Source: Thalassospira profundimaris | GTDB lineage: Bacteria > Pseudomonadota > Alphaproteobacteria > Rhodospirillales > Thalassospiraceae | Assembly: GCF_003326795.1 (NCBI RefSeq) | Contig: NZ_JPWI01000014.1 | Coordinates: forward strand, 1 to 64,000 | DNA length: 64,000 bases | Reading direction: 5' to 3' | In this document: positions 56,063 to 64,000 of the stretch, piece by piece | How positions within the stretch are numbered: position 1 is the stretch's first letter | Layout: each line of letters starts with the position of its first letter | The notes under the pieces: generated by a model | Told to the model about the DNA's origin: nothing | What the model saw: only the letters and a program-made list of their open reading frames with translations | Database searches by the model: none | Made by a program: the position numbers and the translations under genes

Positions 56063-56406
56063 TGATCAAGTCTCCCTGTGTGTTGAGGCGGAGGAGTCAG
56101 AGTAACAAAGACTCCAAAATATTCACCCGACATCTTGATCACATTTTACTGACAAATTGTCAATGTAATTTCATAACTACCATGCGAAATATGCAACTCA
56201 CGCAGTTCGCTGCCTTATCAAAACCACCTTAATCACTTGAAATAAATGAGCATTTGAAAGCGGCACAGCATCGCGTGCCATTCGGAATACCCCACGAAAA
56301 CAGAACGGGCAGCAGTTCAAAGGAACCACTGCCCGTTCGATTCATGAAGCTTTCCGCCTTTGCACCGACAAAAACCCGGTCTGCTCGGAGAACGCCAACT
56401 TGCTTG
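56063..56406. other. Leader region of the second TRAP operon
   Basis: About 340 bases between the regulator stop and the receptor start. It contains the regulator's terminator (56292-56338). The AT-rich stretch 56130-56240 is the likely promoter zone, but no clear promoter was identified. Confidence 0.4.
56292..56338 (-). terminator. Terminator of the winged-helix regulator gene
   Basis: GAACGGGCAG at 56303-56312 pairs with CTGCCCGTTC at 56329-56338. An inner GTTC/GAAC pairing extends it, and CTGTTTTCG follows on the minus strand. Confidence 0.85.
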
Positions 56407-56916
56407 TTACATCGCACTCGCGGCACGCGATGCCTGGTCATAGACCCCGGAAATGGCGCGCAGGGTCTTGGCAACATCGCCGACTTCCTGACTATTCACA
56501 CCAAGGCGCTGGAAGGTTTCAACAAGGCAGGCTTCGCGGACCTCGCGGTATTTCTCGCACATGGCACGCCCGTCAGCGGTCGTTCCATAGTGGACTTCCT
56601 TACCACGCTTGATGCCTTCGACCAGACCAAGCTTGCGCAGTTTCTTGAGTGAGTAGTTCACCAGGTGGCTGTCTTCAACATTGAGAACAAAGCAAACTTC
56701 AGAAAGGCTTTTTTCACGTTCGCGCGAATTGACGTTATGGAGCACCAGAATATCAAGAACCGAAACGTCCGGCATCCCGGCAGCACGCATGCACCGTACC
56801 ATCCATCGGTTGAATGCGTTCCCTGACAGGATCAGGGCAAATTCAAGTTCCGATAATTCTGCAGCCCGTTCCGAAACGAGATGCGACGATGAAACAATAC
56901 GTGGTTTATCTGCCAT
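56407..56916 (-). CDS. MarR-like winged-helix transcriptional regulator
   Basis: A 169-aa DNA-binding protein. The winged helix runs about residues 50-120: DVSVLDILVLHNVNSREREKSL, SEVCFVLNVEDSHLVNYSLKKLRKLGLVEGIKRGKEVHYG (recognition helix then wing). Long helices for dimerisation lie on either side. It resembles the predicted MarR-type regulators of alphaproteobacteria. It lies directly upstream of the TRAP/oxoprolinase operon on the same strand, so it is the likely controller of that operon. GGGA precedes the ATG at 56916; the longer open frame is trimmed. Confidence 0.82.
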   Translation of the reverse strand: MADKPRIVSSSHLVSERAAELSELEFALILSGNAFNRWMVRCMRAAGMPDVSVLDILVLHNVNSREREKSLSEVCFVLNVEDSHLVNYSLKKLRKLGLVEGIKRGKEVHYGTTADGRAMCEKYREVREACLVETFQRLGVNSQEVGDVAKTLRAISGVYDQASRAASAM

Positions 56917-56995
56917 GCGACATTCCCTGCTTTGATAGCTGTTCTGATTTTGCGGTTCATCTTCTATAAAACGCCACAAGTTTGTCGGGATTTTA

Positions 56996-57030
56996 TCGCG
57001 ATAAAAGCAGTCGGGTAAAGACCCGACTGC
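56996..57030 (-). terminator. Terminator of the first chemoreceptor gene
   Basis: A perfect 10-bp stem (57007-57016 with 57021-57030), AAAG loop, and TTTTA on the minus strand. Confidence 0.88.
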
Positions 57031-57053
57031 CGTTTGTTATCGGCATTTCGTCG

Positions 57054-59015
57054 TTAAAGTGAGCGCATCCGCTCCAGAAAGCCGTCAATTTGCTGTCGAA
57101 GATCACCGCTTTGCCGACCAAGATTATCTGCCGAACCATGGACCTCGGTTGCGGCATTATTGGTTTCACCGACCGCTGCGGACACTCCCTGCATCGCAGA
57201 CGAGATTTCTTCTGTCCCGGCGGCCGCCTGTTCAACATTTTGCGAGATTTCGCTGGTCGCGACAGTTTGTTGTTCAACAGCAGCGGCGACAGCTGCTGCG
57301 CGTTCGCTGATATCAGCGATCATGGTCACGATTTCATCAATCGCACTGACAGCAATGCCGGTTGCCTGCTGAATTTCACTGATCTGTGCCGTGATGTCTT
57401 CGGTTGCCTTTGCCGTCTGGTTCGCAAGGTTCTTGACCTCGCTTGCCACCACGGCAAAGCCCTTGCCTGCGTCCCCTGCGCGCGCGGCCTCAATGGTGGC
57501 ATTCAGAGCCAGCAGGTTCGTCTGGGCAGCAATATCACTGATCAGACCAATAACCTCGCCAATCTTGATGGCAGAGTCATTCAGCCCCTGAATATTGTCA
57601 TTGGTTGAGCGTGCCCGTTCGGTGGCGGATTGCGCCATGGTCGAGGTTTCACTGACCTGTCCTGATATTTCGTTGATCGAAGCGGCAAGCTCAGTTGCCG
57701 CCGTTGCGACCAGTTGCACATTCGACGATGCTTCTTCTGCACCGGATGAAACCGCCATTGACTGGTCAGCGGCGGTTTCAGCACTGTTGCGCAACACGTT
57801 TGAGACCTGATGAAGCTGTTTGACCGCTACCGCCACATCAGCCATCACCGCGACAACGGCATTGTCGAATTCCTGGATATATTGTTCCTGGGTTTCCATT
57901 CGTTTGCGTCGACGTTCATCCTGGGCCTTCTGTGCTGCCTCCAGCTTGACGCGCTCTATACCGTTTTCACGGAAAACAAGCACGGCACGCCCCATCTCGC
58001 CGATCTCGTCAGCGCGATTGACTTCATCAAGGTCCACATCAAAATCATTCTCGGCAAGGCGCGTCATCTTGCCCGTCAAACCGCTGATTGCACGCACAAT
58101 CGCGCGCGACAACAGAACTGAAAGCCCAAGAAGTACAATCACACCGATCACATACATGGTGACCGTTACAGTCAGGCTTGTTGCTGCAATTTGTTCAGCC
58201 TTCGCCTTTTGGTTATTGGCAAGTTCGGCAATCGAGGCGCTGAGGGCATCAAGCAGCGGTTCTGCCTCGGCATAATAATCTGATAGCAGGCCAAGCTCGG
58301 AATTGCGTTGAAGGATCTTCTCGGCCAGCGATTTGAAATCACTGACATAGGAATTCATCAGTTTGCTGATATTGGCCTGTTCGGTGGACGGAATATCCGA
58401 TGCGGCCAAGGCGGGACCGAATTCTGCCAGTCGCTGACCAATGCTATCGATGTATTTCGCGTCCATTCGGGCCAGAAAATCTTTTTCATGCCGACGCATC
58501 ATCAGCATGATCACCGTCAGCTTGTCAGCCTTATATTTGCCGAGTTCGGTTTCAACAGCATGGACCGAACCACGCAAACGGCCCAGAAGCCCGTCTTCCT
58601 CGTTCAAGCCAATTTCGCGTTGCAGGGTGACAATCTTGCCAAACTCATCGGCATAATTTGCAAAGGCAGCCGTAATCCGGGAGATCTCGGCATCAAATGC
58701 TGCAAGCTCCTCGTCGATTTCAAGTTCATGCAAACCCGCCGTCACCCGCTCAACGACTTCGTCATGTTGTCTGGCATATTTCTCATCAAGCCTGAGAAGA
58801 AAGTCCTTTTCCCGTCGCCTTGCATGCAGAAAGTCACGTGACACAGCATCCGCGATCAGACGATCGTCCAATGCCTCCTGTGCAGCCATTTGCGCAGCAC
58901 CACGTTGTTGATCTGCCACCATCTGAACGGCGGCGACCACGACAAAGATCATAAGACCAACCGCGCCAATCAGCGAGATTTGATAAAGCAGTTTCATGCG
59001 AGACAGAAAATTCAC
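57054..59015 (-). CDS. Methyl-accepting chemotaxis protein with HBM sensor domain (paralogue 1)
   Basis: A 653-aa transmembrane chemoreceptor. First span at about 9-32. The periplasmic helical bimodular (HBM) domain covers about 40-280, marked by two copies of R-R-x-E/H-K-D-F-L ([10 protein letters not shown] and [11 protein letters not shown]). Second span at about 292-312, HAMP at about 313-366, and the signalling domain to the end with its tip [21 protein letters not shown] receptors such as McpS of Pseudomonas sense TCA intermediates and acetate. The start is GTG at 59015 with GGGGGT before it, matching the paralogue's N terminus; an upstream TTG is rejected. No CheR-binding C-terminal pentapeptide is present. 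Confidence 0.88.
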   Translation of the reverse strand: MNFLSRMKLLYQISLIGAVGLMIFVVVAAVQMVADQQRGAAQMAAQEALDDRLIADAVSRDFLHARRREKDFLLRLDEKYARQHDEVVERVTAGLHELEIDEELAAFDAEISRITAAFANYADEFGKIVTLQREIGLNEEDGLLGRLRGSVHAVETELGKYKADKLTVIMLMMRRHEKDFLARMDAKYIDSIGQRLAEFGPALAASDIPSTEQANISKLMNSYVSDFKSLAEKILQRNSELGLLSDYYAEAEPLLDALSASIAELANNQKAKAEQIAATSLTVTVTMYVIGVIVLLGLSVLLSRAIVRAISGLTGKMTRLAENDFDVDLDEVNRADEIGEMGRAVLVFRENGIERVKLEAAQKAQDERRRKRMETQEQYIQEFDNAVVAVMADVAVAVKQLHQVSNVLRNSAETAADQSMAVSSGAEEASSNVQLVATAATELAASINEISGQVSETSTMAQSATERARSTNDNIQGLNDSAIKIGEVIGLISDIAAQTNLLALNATIEAARAGDAGKGFAVVASEVKNLANQTAKATEDITAQISEIQQATGIAVSAIDEIVTMIADISERAAAVAAAVEQQTVATSEISQNVEQAAAGTEEISSAMQGVSAAVGETNNAATEVHGSADNLGRQSGDLRQQIDGFLERMRSL

Positions 59016-59267
59016 GGCAACCCCCAAGCCAATGCCCGACCTGTATTCCAAACCCTGGGTTCACAGGACACGCGCAATACAATGCAAGACAGCGAGACGG
59101 AAATATTCCCCGCACCCCATTCAGTTTTGGACAAACTGACCGGTTCATCAGACGGGGAAACAGTACGATTATTTAACAAGCCTCCGGAACCGACACCGCC
59201 AGATGTCGAAAACGCAATTTGTTTCCAATCCCGCACCCGCAATAAGGAATTACATTTGCACCCGCCC

Positions 59268-59304
59268 CATACAAAACAAGGGGGAAGACTAATCCTCCCC
59301 CTTG
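59268..59304 (-). terminator. Terminator of the second chemoreceptor gene
   Basis: CAAGGGGGA at 59277-59285 pairs with TCCCCCTTG at 59296-59304, and TTTTG follows on the minus strand. Confidence 0.8.
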
Positions 59305-59345
59305 CGTATAGACCAAATTATCAACTGGTCAGATCAATCAGCGGC

Positions 59346-61343
59346 TCAGCTTACGGCGCGCATGCGCTCAAGGAACTGGTCGATACGTTCGCTCAGACTG
59401 TCACTCTGACGACCAAGGTTATCCGCAGACCCGCGGACATCGCTGGCTGCCTCGGTGGTGTCTGCAACTGCTGTGGATACGCCCTGCATTGCAGATGAAA
59501 TCTCGCTGGTGGCGGATGCCGCCTGTTCGACATTCTGCGATATTTCGCTTGTGGCCACAGTTTGTTGTTCCACCGCAGCCGCCACCGTTGATGCCCGTTC
59601 ACTGATATCCGAGATCATGCGAACAATTTCGTCAATTGCCTCAACCGCAGACAGGGTTGCCTGCTGAATTTCGTTGATCTGGATTGTGATATCCTCGGTT
59701 GCCTTGGCTGTTTGATTGGCTAGATTTTTGACCTCGCTTGCTACAACGGCGAAGCCTTTGCCAGCTTCGCCAGCACGGGCGGCTTCGATTGTTGCATTAA
59801 GTGCCAGCAAGTTGGTCTGACCAGCGATGTCATTGATCAAGCCGATCACCTCGCCGATCCGCACAGCCGCCGCATTCAATCCCTGAATATCCTCGTTGGT
59901 TGTCTGGGCACGTTCGCTTGCGGAAATTGCCATTTGCGATGTGTCGCTGACCTGTCCGGCGATTTCATGGATCGAAGCCGACAGTTGAGTTGCCGCTGTT
60001 GCGACAAGCTGCACATTTGACGAAGCTTCCTCTGTGCCCGCAGAGACGGTTGTTGATTGTTCATTTGCAGTTGATGCGCTGTTTTTAAGAGCTTCGGAAA
60101 CCGCATGGAGTTGTTGCACAGCCGTCCCGACTTCGCTCATCATTGCGACGACATCGTCATCAAACTCGCGGATATGCTTTTCTTGCTGTTCGATACGTTG
60201 ACGCTGCTTTTCATCAAGCTCGCGCTGCTGGGCTTCAAGCTTTTGACGCTCAAGCCCGTTTTCACGAAAGACGACAACCGACCGGCCCATTTCGCCAATT
60301 TCGTCCTTGCGATTGGCTTCATCAAGCTGCACGTCGAAGTCGTTGTCGGCAAGGCGGGCCATTTTGGTCGTCAAACCTGCAATTGCACGTGCGATTGCGC
60401 GCGCCAGGATAATCGACAATAAAACCAGTATCAGGGCACCGGCGATGAAAATCGCAAATGTGACCTGAACCCCAGTATGCGCGATTTGTTCGGCACGTTG
60501 CTGCATTTTCCCGGCCACATCGCCGATGGCGCTGCTCAGTTCCGCAAGTACCGGTTCAACAGCCGAGTAATAGGCGCTCAGACGCGCAAGCGATTCTTCA
60601 CGCGCCAGAACAGCATCGGCCAGTGCCTTGAAATCGGAAATATATGATGCCATCAGTTTGCCAAGCTCAGCCTTCTTGTCATCCTGAATGCTTCCCGCTT
60701 TTTGCAGGGCTGCGTCGAATTCCTTGGCCGTCGCCGTAACACTGTCAAGATAGGCCGGGTCAAGACTTGCAAGGAAATCCTTCTCGTCCCGTCGCATTTT
60801 CAGCACCGCAATCGAGATATCCTTGGTGTTGGAAAGCCCCAGCATGGCTTCAAGCTGCGCAATTTTGCCAAGAGCGGTTTCGACCTCTGTCGCGGCATTG
60901 CGCATTTCGCCAAGCAAACCTGAACTCTGATCAAAGCCCACCTTGCGCTGTAAATCGACAACGGTTGTAAACTCGCTAACATAATCCTCAAACGCGGCTC
61001 TTGCCTGATCAACCTTGCCAAGAAGCTCGCCCAGTTCCTCGCGTTTGGCGAGGTCATCCAGGCCTGCTCGCACAGACATTGCAGCGGCAGCGTGAGACGC
61101 GACATATTCTTCGTTCTTGCGCAGGACAAAGTCCTTTTCATGTCGGCGCGCGTTCAGAAATGCCCGGGATATAGCATCAACCAGCGACTGGTCGGCGTTG
61201 GCTGCCTCGGCAATTGTTTGCGCCGACTGGCGTTGTTGATCCGCAATGAACTGCGTTACGCCAACAACTGCGAAAATAATAAGTGCGACCACACTTATCA
61301 GAGAAATCTGGTAGACAAGTTTCATGCGTGACAAGAAAGACAT
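59346..61343 (-). CDS. Methyl-accepting chemotaxis protein with HBM sensor domain (paralogue 2)
   Basis: A 665-aa chemoreceptor, clearly a paralogue of its downstream neighbour (identical order and near-identical tip [18 protein letters not shown]). Spans at about 8-30 and 293-312, HBM sensor between ([15 protein letters not shown] and [14 protein letters not shown]), then HAMP and the signalling domain. The cytosolic halves are much more alike than the periplasmic halves, as expected if the copies now sense different ligands. Each gene has its own terminator, so they are separate transcripts. Confidence 0.92.
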   Translation of the reverse strand: MSFLSRMKLVYQISLISVVALIIFAVVGVTQFIADQQRQSAQTIAEAANADQSLVDAISRAFLNARRHEKDFVLRKNEEYVASHAAAAMSVRAGLDDLAKREELGELLGKVDQARAAFEDYVSEFTTVVDLQRKVGFDQSSGLLGEMRNAATEVETALGKIAQLEAMLGLSNTKDISIAVLKMRRDEKDFLASLDPAYLDSVTATAKEFDAALQKAGSIQDDKKAELGKLMASYISDFKALADAVLAREESLARLSAYYSAVEPVLAELSSAIGDVAGKMQQRAEQIAHTGVQVTFAIFIAGALILVLLSIILARAIARAIAGLTTKMARLADNDFDVQLDEANRKDEIGEMGRSVVVFRENGLERQKLEAQQRELDEKQRQRIEQQEKHIREFDDDVVAMMSEVGTAVQQLHAVSEALKNSASTANEQSTTVSAGTEEASSNVQLVATAATQLSASIHEIAGQVSDTSQMAISASERAQTTNEDIQGLNAAAVRIGEVIGLINDIAGQTNLLALNATIEAARAGEAGKGFAVVASEVKNLANQTAKATEDITIQINEIQQATLSAVEAIDEIVRMISDISERASTVAAAVEQQTVATSEISQNVEQAASATSEISSAMQGVSTAVADTTEAASDVRGSADNLGRQSDSLSERIDQFLERMRAVS

Positions 61344-61621
61344 GTTTCCACCCCTAATTATACGGATCGTTTTTGTTATTATTTTTTTACTACCTGATTG
61401 TCATAGAACCACTCTACCAATGGTAGATCAACAAACACTTAAGTATAGACGTTTGGGTGTTATTCAACGTCCAAGCCAAGAAATAACGCCAATTCGCCAT
61501 TTATTTCCGTGACCTGCAAACTATGTTGGTTGTTCTGGTAAGATGGTAATCTTGCTGCAAGAATACGACCGCACACTGCAAAACACAGCAATCAGGACGA
61601 ACAATCACCCATGAGCATCGC

Positions 61622-62362
61622 ATGAGTATCTGGGGCAAAATTATTGGTGGAGCCGCAGGCTTTGCCTTGGGCGGACCGCTTGGCGCGATCCTTGGCGCAA
61701 CAGCCGGTCATGTCGTAGACAAGATCAAGAGTGCCGCAAACGGGGGGCCGCAACTGGGTGGTCACGACCCGAGGCAGGTTGCCTTTGCCACGGGCGTCAT
61801 CGTTCTTGCTGCCAAAATGGCCAAGGTTGACGGTCATGTCAGCCGCGACGAGATCAATGCCTTCAAGCGCGTTTTCCATATTCCGCCCGGCGAAGAAAAG
61901 AATGTCGGCCGTATCTTTGATATGGCTCGTTCATCATCGGACGGCTTTGAACTCTATGCCCGTCAGATCGCCACCATGTTTCGGGGTGAACGCGCGCTTC
62001 TGGAAGGCATCCTTGAAGCCCTTTACCAGATCGCCATGGCTGATGGTGAATTGCATCCGGCAGAACAGGATTACCTGAAAAAGGTCGCCCATATCTTTGG
62101 CTTTGCCGATGTCGACTTTGATCGCGTACATCATGCCTTCACCTCATCGAACGGTCCCGACCCCTATGAGCAACTGGGCCTTGGACGCGATGCCAGTGAT
62201 GATGAACTGAAAGCAGCCCATCGCAAGTTGTCGCGCGAAAACCATCCCGATACCCTGATGGCCAAAGGCATGCCACCCGAATTCATCGAACAGGCCAATG
62301 ATAAAATGGCCCGCATCAACGCCGCATGGGATCAAATCCGCAAGGAACGCGGTATCCGCTGA
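61622..62362 (+). CDS. djlA: DjlA-like co-chaperone (TerB-type plus J domain)
   Basis: A 246-aa protein. A Gly-rich hydrophobic lead at 7-30 (KIIGGAAGFALGGPLGAILGATAG) could anchor it in the membrane. A TerB-like helical domain covers about 50-175 (AAKMAKVDGHVSRDEINAF, QIAMADGELHPAEQDYL). The C-terminal J domain covers 180-245 and contains the essential HPD at 208-210. J domains stimulate DnaK-type chaperones. It fits DjlA, whose substrates are unclear. It is transcribed alone, divergent from the chemoreceptor. Confidence 0.9.
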   Translation: MSIWGKIIGGAAGFALGGPLGAILGATAGHVVDKIKSAANGGPQLGGHDPRQVAFATGVIVLAAKMAKVDGHVSRDEINAFKRVFHIPPGEEKNVGRIFDMARSSSDGFELYARQIATMFRGERALLEGILEALYQIAMADGELHPAEQDYLKKVAHIFGFADVDFDRVHHAFTSSNGPDPYEQLGLGRDASDDELKAAHRKLSRENHPDTLMAKGMPPEFIEQANDKMARINAAWDQIRKERGIR

Positions 62363-62483
62363 TCCAAATCGGCTGGATAGAGATGATGACAGATGATTTC
62401 CCTTGCAACGGCACCGGATTTGCTGTTTGCAAGGGGCCTGTCACGCTGACCAATTTTCTGAACTCAAGCTTATCGGTTTTTCC

Positions 62484-64000
62484 ATGGCGCCACCGCTGAT
62501 TAATATTAATGACATTCGCCTGACCTTTGGCGGCAATGATCTGTTTTCCGATGTGTCATTTGCCATTGGCGAACGCGACCGACTGTGTCTGGTCGGCCGG
62601 AATGGTGGCGGAAAATCGACACTTCTGAAAATCATCGCCGGCGAGATCGAAGCCGACGGTGGCGAACGGTTTGTTCAGCCGGGTTGCAAGGTTGCCTATC
62701 TCAATCAGGAACCGAGATTTGACGGCTATGACACGGTCGAGGATTTCGTTCTTTCGGCTCTTGATGAACATGAACAGGACTATGCCTATCGCTCTGACAT
62801 GCTGTTGGCATCGGTCGATATTGATCCCAAAGCCGATCCAAAACAGCTTTCTGGCGGTGAAGGCCGACGCGCGGCAATCGCGCGCGCACTGATTGCCGAT
62901 CCGCAGGTACTTTTGCTGGACGAACCGACCAACCATCTTGATCTTCCGACCATTGAATGGCTTGAAGGCGAGATCAAGAATTTCCGCGGTGCGGTTGTCG
63001 TCATCTCGCATGACCGTGCCTTCCTGAATGCGGTATCGAACGGCGTTCTTTGGCTTGACCGTGGTGTCATGCATCAGGGCGCGATCAATTTCGCCAAGTT
63101 CGAAGAATGGTCCGAAGAAATCTATCGCAAGGAAGCCGAGGAACGCGCCAAGCTTGACAAGCTGATTGCACAGGAAACCGTCTGGTCCGTGCAGGGCATT
63201 TCCGCCCGCCGCAAACGTAACCAGGGTCGCCTGCGCCGCCTTTATGACATGCGTGAACAGCGCTCCAATCAGGTTGACCGGATCGGCAATGTCTCGCTTG
63301 CGGCCGAGGCTGGCGAAACATCGGGCAAGGTCGTGATCGAGGCCACTGATATCGCCAAGTCATTCGGGGATCGCCAGATCATTGCCGATTTCTCGACCCG
63401 TATCCTGCGTGGCGACAAGGTTGGCATCATCGGCCCGAACGGTGCAGGTAAAACCACACTGCTTAAAATGCTGACCGGGCAGCTTGAACCCGACAGAGGC
63501 ACGATCAAGATCGGCACCAACCTTAATCCCAGCTATTTTGATCAAAAGCGTATTGCGCTCGATGACGATAAAACGCTTTGGGATACGCTGTGTGATGTTG
63601 GCGGCGATCAGGTGATGGTGCGCGGCAACCCGCGCCATGTTGTCAGCTATCTGCGCGATTTCCTGTTTGACGAAAAACAGGCCAGAAGCCCGGTTGGTGC
63701 CCTGTCGGGTGGCGAACGCAACCGTTTGCTTCTGGCGAAATTGCTGGCAAAGCCGACCAACCTTCTGATCATGGATGAGCCGACCAACGATCTGGATATG
63801 GATACGCTCGACCTGCTTCAGGAAATGCTGGACGACTATGAAGGCACGCTTCTTCTGGTCAGCCACGATCGTGACTTCCTTGATCGCGTTGTAACATCAT
63901 CAATCGTGATGGAAGGCGACGGAACGGCAGTTGAATATGCCGGTGGCTATTCCGATTATATTGCTCAACGCAAACTCTCAAACGCCCCCGCAGCCAAAGA
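62484..64000 (+). CDS. uup: ABC-F type ATPase, Uup-like (3' end outside the window)
   Basis: At least 505 residues are visible and the frame is still open at the edge. Two ABC ATPase domains with no membrane part: Walker A GRNGGGKST at 38-46, LSGGE and LLLDEPTNHLDLPT in the first; GPNGAGKTT, LSGGERNRLLLAKLL and LIMDEPTNDLDMDT in the second. Between them the linker has ISARRKRNQGRLRRL, typical of Uup. ABC-F proteins act on the ribosome or, for Uup, also influence DNA transposition and Holliday structures. The start ATG at 62484 follows a T-rich stretch without a good Shine-Dalgarno. Confidence 0.92.
   Translation, partial: MAPPLININDIRLTFGGNDLFSDVSFAIGERDRLCLVGRNGGGKSTLLKIIAGEIEADGGERFVQPGCKVAYLNQEPRFDGYDTVEDFVLSALDEHEQDYAYRSDMLLASVDIDPKADPKQLSGGEGRRAAIARALIADPQVLLLDEPTNHLDLPTIEWLEGEIKNFRGAVVVISHDRAFLNAVSNGVLWLDRGVMHQGAINFAKFEEWSEEIYRKEAEERAKLDKLIAQETVWSVQGISARRKRNQGRLRRLYDMREQRSNQVDRIGNVSLAAEAGETSGKVVIEATDIAKSFGDRQIIADFSTRILRGDKVGIIGPNGAGKTTLLKMLTGQLEPDRGTIKIGTNLNPSYFDQKRIALDDDKTLWDTLCDVGGDQVMVRGNPRHVVSYLRDFLFDEKQARSPVGALSGGERNRLLLAKLLAKPTNLLIMDEPTNDLDMDTLDLLQEMLDDYEGTLLLVSHDRDFLDRVVTSSIVMEGDGTAVEYAGGYSDYIAQRKLSNAPAAK

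Overview
The window reads as ordinary chromosome of a marine-type alphaproteobacterium, most likely a Thalassospira-like member of the Rhodospirillales. This is judged from protein style (three TRAP transporters, a DUF2336 protein, HBM-type chemoreceptors, a fused TAXI-TRAP permease) and moderate G+C by eye; no search was run. No integrase, transposase, phage gene or CRISPR array was seen. The window opens on the 3' end of a tRNA and closes inside a uup-type ABC-F gene.

Layout. 0.6-3.8 kb: a complete DctP-DctQ-DctM TRAP operon. 3.9-8.5 kb: a DUF2336 protein, a secreted class I cytochrome c, a DUF6969-like protein, an exported formylglycine-enzyme-like protein, and a small exported Cys-repeat protein. 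8.5-16.1 kb (minus strand): a TAXI-TRAP system with a universal stress protein, preceded by an RpiR regulator / class III aminotransferase / beta-keto acid cleavage enzyme operon with a palindromic operator. 16.3-21.6 kb: a REC-Hpt protein, a ribbon-helix-helix/asparagine synthase pair, a metallophosphoesterase and queG. 21.7-26.2 kb: a FecI-FecR-TonB receptor cascade under a Fur-type box. 26.3-29.6 kb: queF, tgt, queA and a YhhQ-type transporter. 29.8-35.2 kb: a Pit phosphate permease and a large AsmA protein. 35.6-39.3 kb: a DUF2189 membrane protein, LpxR and a D-lactate-dehydrogenase-like flavoprotein. 39.5-47 kb: an unusual transporter/OpuAC fusion, an AIM24-family protein, an orphan LivH-like permease with a lipoprotein-like head, a GAF-GGDEF cyclase, a GNAT enzyme and a small membrane protein. 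47-49 kb: a VOC protein and a membrane-anchored glutamate-synthase-like enzyme. 49.4-56.9 kb: a likely pyroglutamate system (regulator, DctPQM TRAP, fused 5-oxoprolinase). 57-61.3 kb: two paralogous HBM chemoreceptors. 61.6-64 kb: a DjlA-like co-chaperone and Uup.

Main themes are uptake and catabolism of organic and amino acids, iron uptake, queuosine synthesis/salvage and chemotaxis. The observation most worth follow-up is the 947-residue protein at 39.5 kb. It joins a DMT/EamA-like multi-span transporter to a C-terminal glycine-betaine-type (OpuAC) binding domain, and its predicted topology places the binding domain in the periplasm. The Cys-repeat protein at 8.1 kb and the lipoprotein-headed LivH permease at 43.3 kb come next. 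Many genes here use TTG or GTG starts; chosen starts are explained in each entry.
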